NCBI GenBank assembly: GCA_938083405.1
Contig: CALKCV010000066.1
Span: 1-5,336 of the forward strand
Length of the DNA: 5,336 nucleotides
Reading direction: 5' to 3'
Source: an uncultured Microcoleaceae cyanobacterium
GTDB lineage: Bacteria; Cyanobacteriota; Cyanobacteriia; Cyanobacteriales; Microcoleaceae
Shown here: in pieces, positions 5,120 through 5,336 of the stretch
How the letters are laid out: every line of letters starts with the position of its first letter
How positions within the stretch are numbered: position 1 is the first letter of the stretch
Made by a program: the position numbers and the translations under genes
The notes under the pieces: model-generated
Database searches by the model: none
Told to the model about the DNA's origin: nothing
What the model saw: the letters and a program-made list of their open reading frames with translations, nothing else

Positions 5120-5315
5120 AAAACTGCGTAGGACAGGCAAGATGCCTGTAAAAAAACCGCGTAGGACAGGCAAGATGCCTGTAAAAAACCTCGTAGGACA
5201 GGCAAGATGCCTATAAAAAACCGCGTAGAACAGGTAAGATGCCTGTAAAAAACCTCGTAGAACAGGTAAGATGCCTGTGAAAAACCTCGTAGGACAGGCA
5301 TCTTGCCTGTCCTAC
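5114..5315. repeat. Six-copy 32-base tandem hairpin repeat after ftsH
   Basis: Units begin with GTAGRACAGG at 5128, 5161, 5193, 5225, 5257 and 5289, a period of 32 bases apart from one extra A in the first unit. A unit consists of GTAGGACAGG, CAAGATGCCTGT, then an A6 tract (A7 in the first unit, GA5 in the fifth) and CCTC or CCGC. Most units can fold as ACAGGC-AAGAT-GCCTGT. Units 4 and 5 carry GGT instead of GGC, which keeps pairing by a T-G wobble, while unit 3 has CCTAT and loses one pair. The 11-base CTGTAAAAAAC at 5114-5124, which includes the last ftsH codon and stop, is identical to the unit junction. A-tracts, not T-tracts, follow each hairpin on the + strand, so the units are not standard terminators for ftsH. 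The function is unknown; similar palindromic repeats are, to my recollection, dispersed in cyanobacterial genomes. Confidence 0.93.
5289..5315. repeat. Perfect 12-bp-arm palindrome closing the repeat array
   Basis: The last unit differs from the others: GTAGGACAGGCA (5289-5300) is followed by TCT and then its exact reverse complement (5304-5315). The other units contain only the inner 6-bp arms. It could stop transcription through its strength, but only AATAGTTAAAG follows, with no U-run. Confidence 0.9.
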
Positions 5316-5336
5316 AATAGTTAAAGAACTCATAAA

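Noticed and set aside
4957..5301. Minus-strand frame with repeating LPVLRGF/CLSYAVF-like segments
   Set aside because: It is a translation of the 32-base tandem repeat plus the ftsH 3' end in antisense. The apparent amino-acid repetition comes from the DNA repeat.
5114..5315. CRISPR array
   Set aside because: The repeats are directly joined at a 32-base period, with no unique spacers and no cas genes nearby.

Overview
The window looks like chromosomal DNA from a cyanobacterium. Three perfect HIP1 octamers (GCGATCGC) lie at 2275, 4337 and 4666. One gene is an FtsH protease of the cyanobacterial/chloroplast thylakoid type. The left edge carries the end of a PAP/fibrillin-family gene, a family typical of cyanobacteria and plastids. 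No species can be named from the sequence alone.

Layout, left to right. (1) Bases 3-152, + strand: the last 49 codons of a PAP/fibrillin-like gene. (2) Bases 242-811, - strand: a 189-residue protein with an N-terminal ribbon-helix-helix-like segment and a long coiled coil, proposed here to be ParR-like. (3) Bases 812-1496: a 685-base non-coding stretch rich in hairpins. It holds a probable IS200/IS605-type remnant (about 951-1319) whose right part looks like the TnpB guide-RNA (omega RNA/reRNA) end of such an element, with no transposase gene left. It also holds a phased set of alternating GAGT/ACTC motifs at 1412-1461. (4) Bases 1497-2600, - strand: a 367-residue actin-like ATPase of the ParM/StbA family. 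(5) Bases 2601-3232: a 632-base divergent intergenic region with promoters on both sides. (6) Bases 3233-5119, + strand: a complete 628-residue FtsH protease closest to the cyanobacterial FtsH2 (slr0228) type. (7) Bases 5114-5315: six copies of a 32-base hairpin-forming tandem repeat directly after ftsH, ending in a perfect 12-bp-arm palindrome.

The most interesting biological proposal is a ParM/ParR-like filament segregation pair on a cyanobacterial chromosome. The actin-like gene and the putative DNA-binding adaptor are on the same strand in the usual parM-parR order. They are separated by a mobile-element scar and by a possible adaptor-binding array. FtsH is a housekeeping membrane protease that in cyanobacteria removes damaged photosystem II proteins; it is divergent from the parM-like gene and is not obviously linked to it in function.
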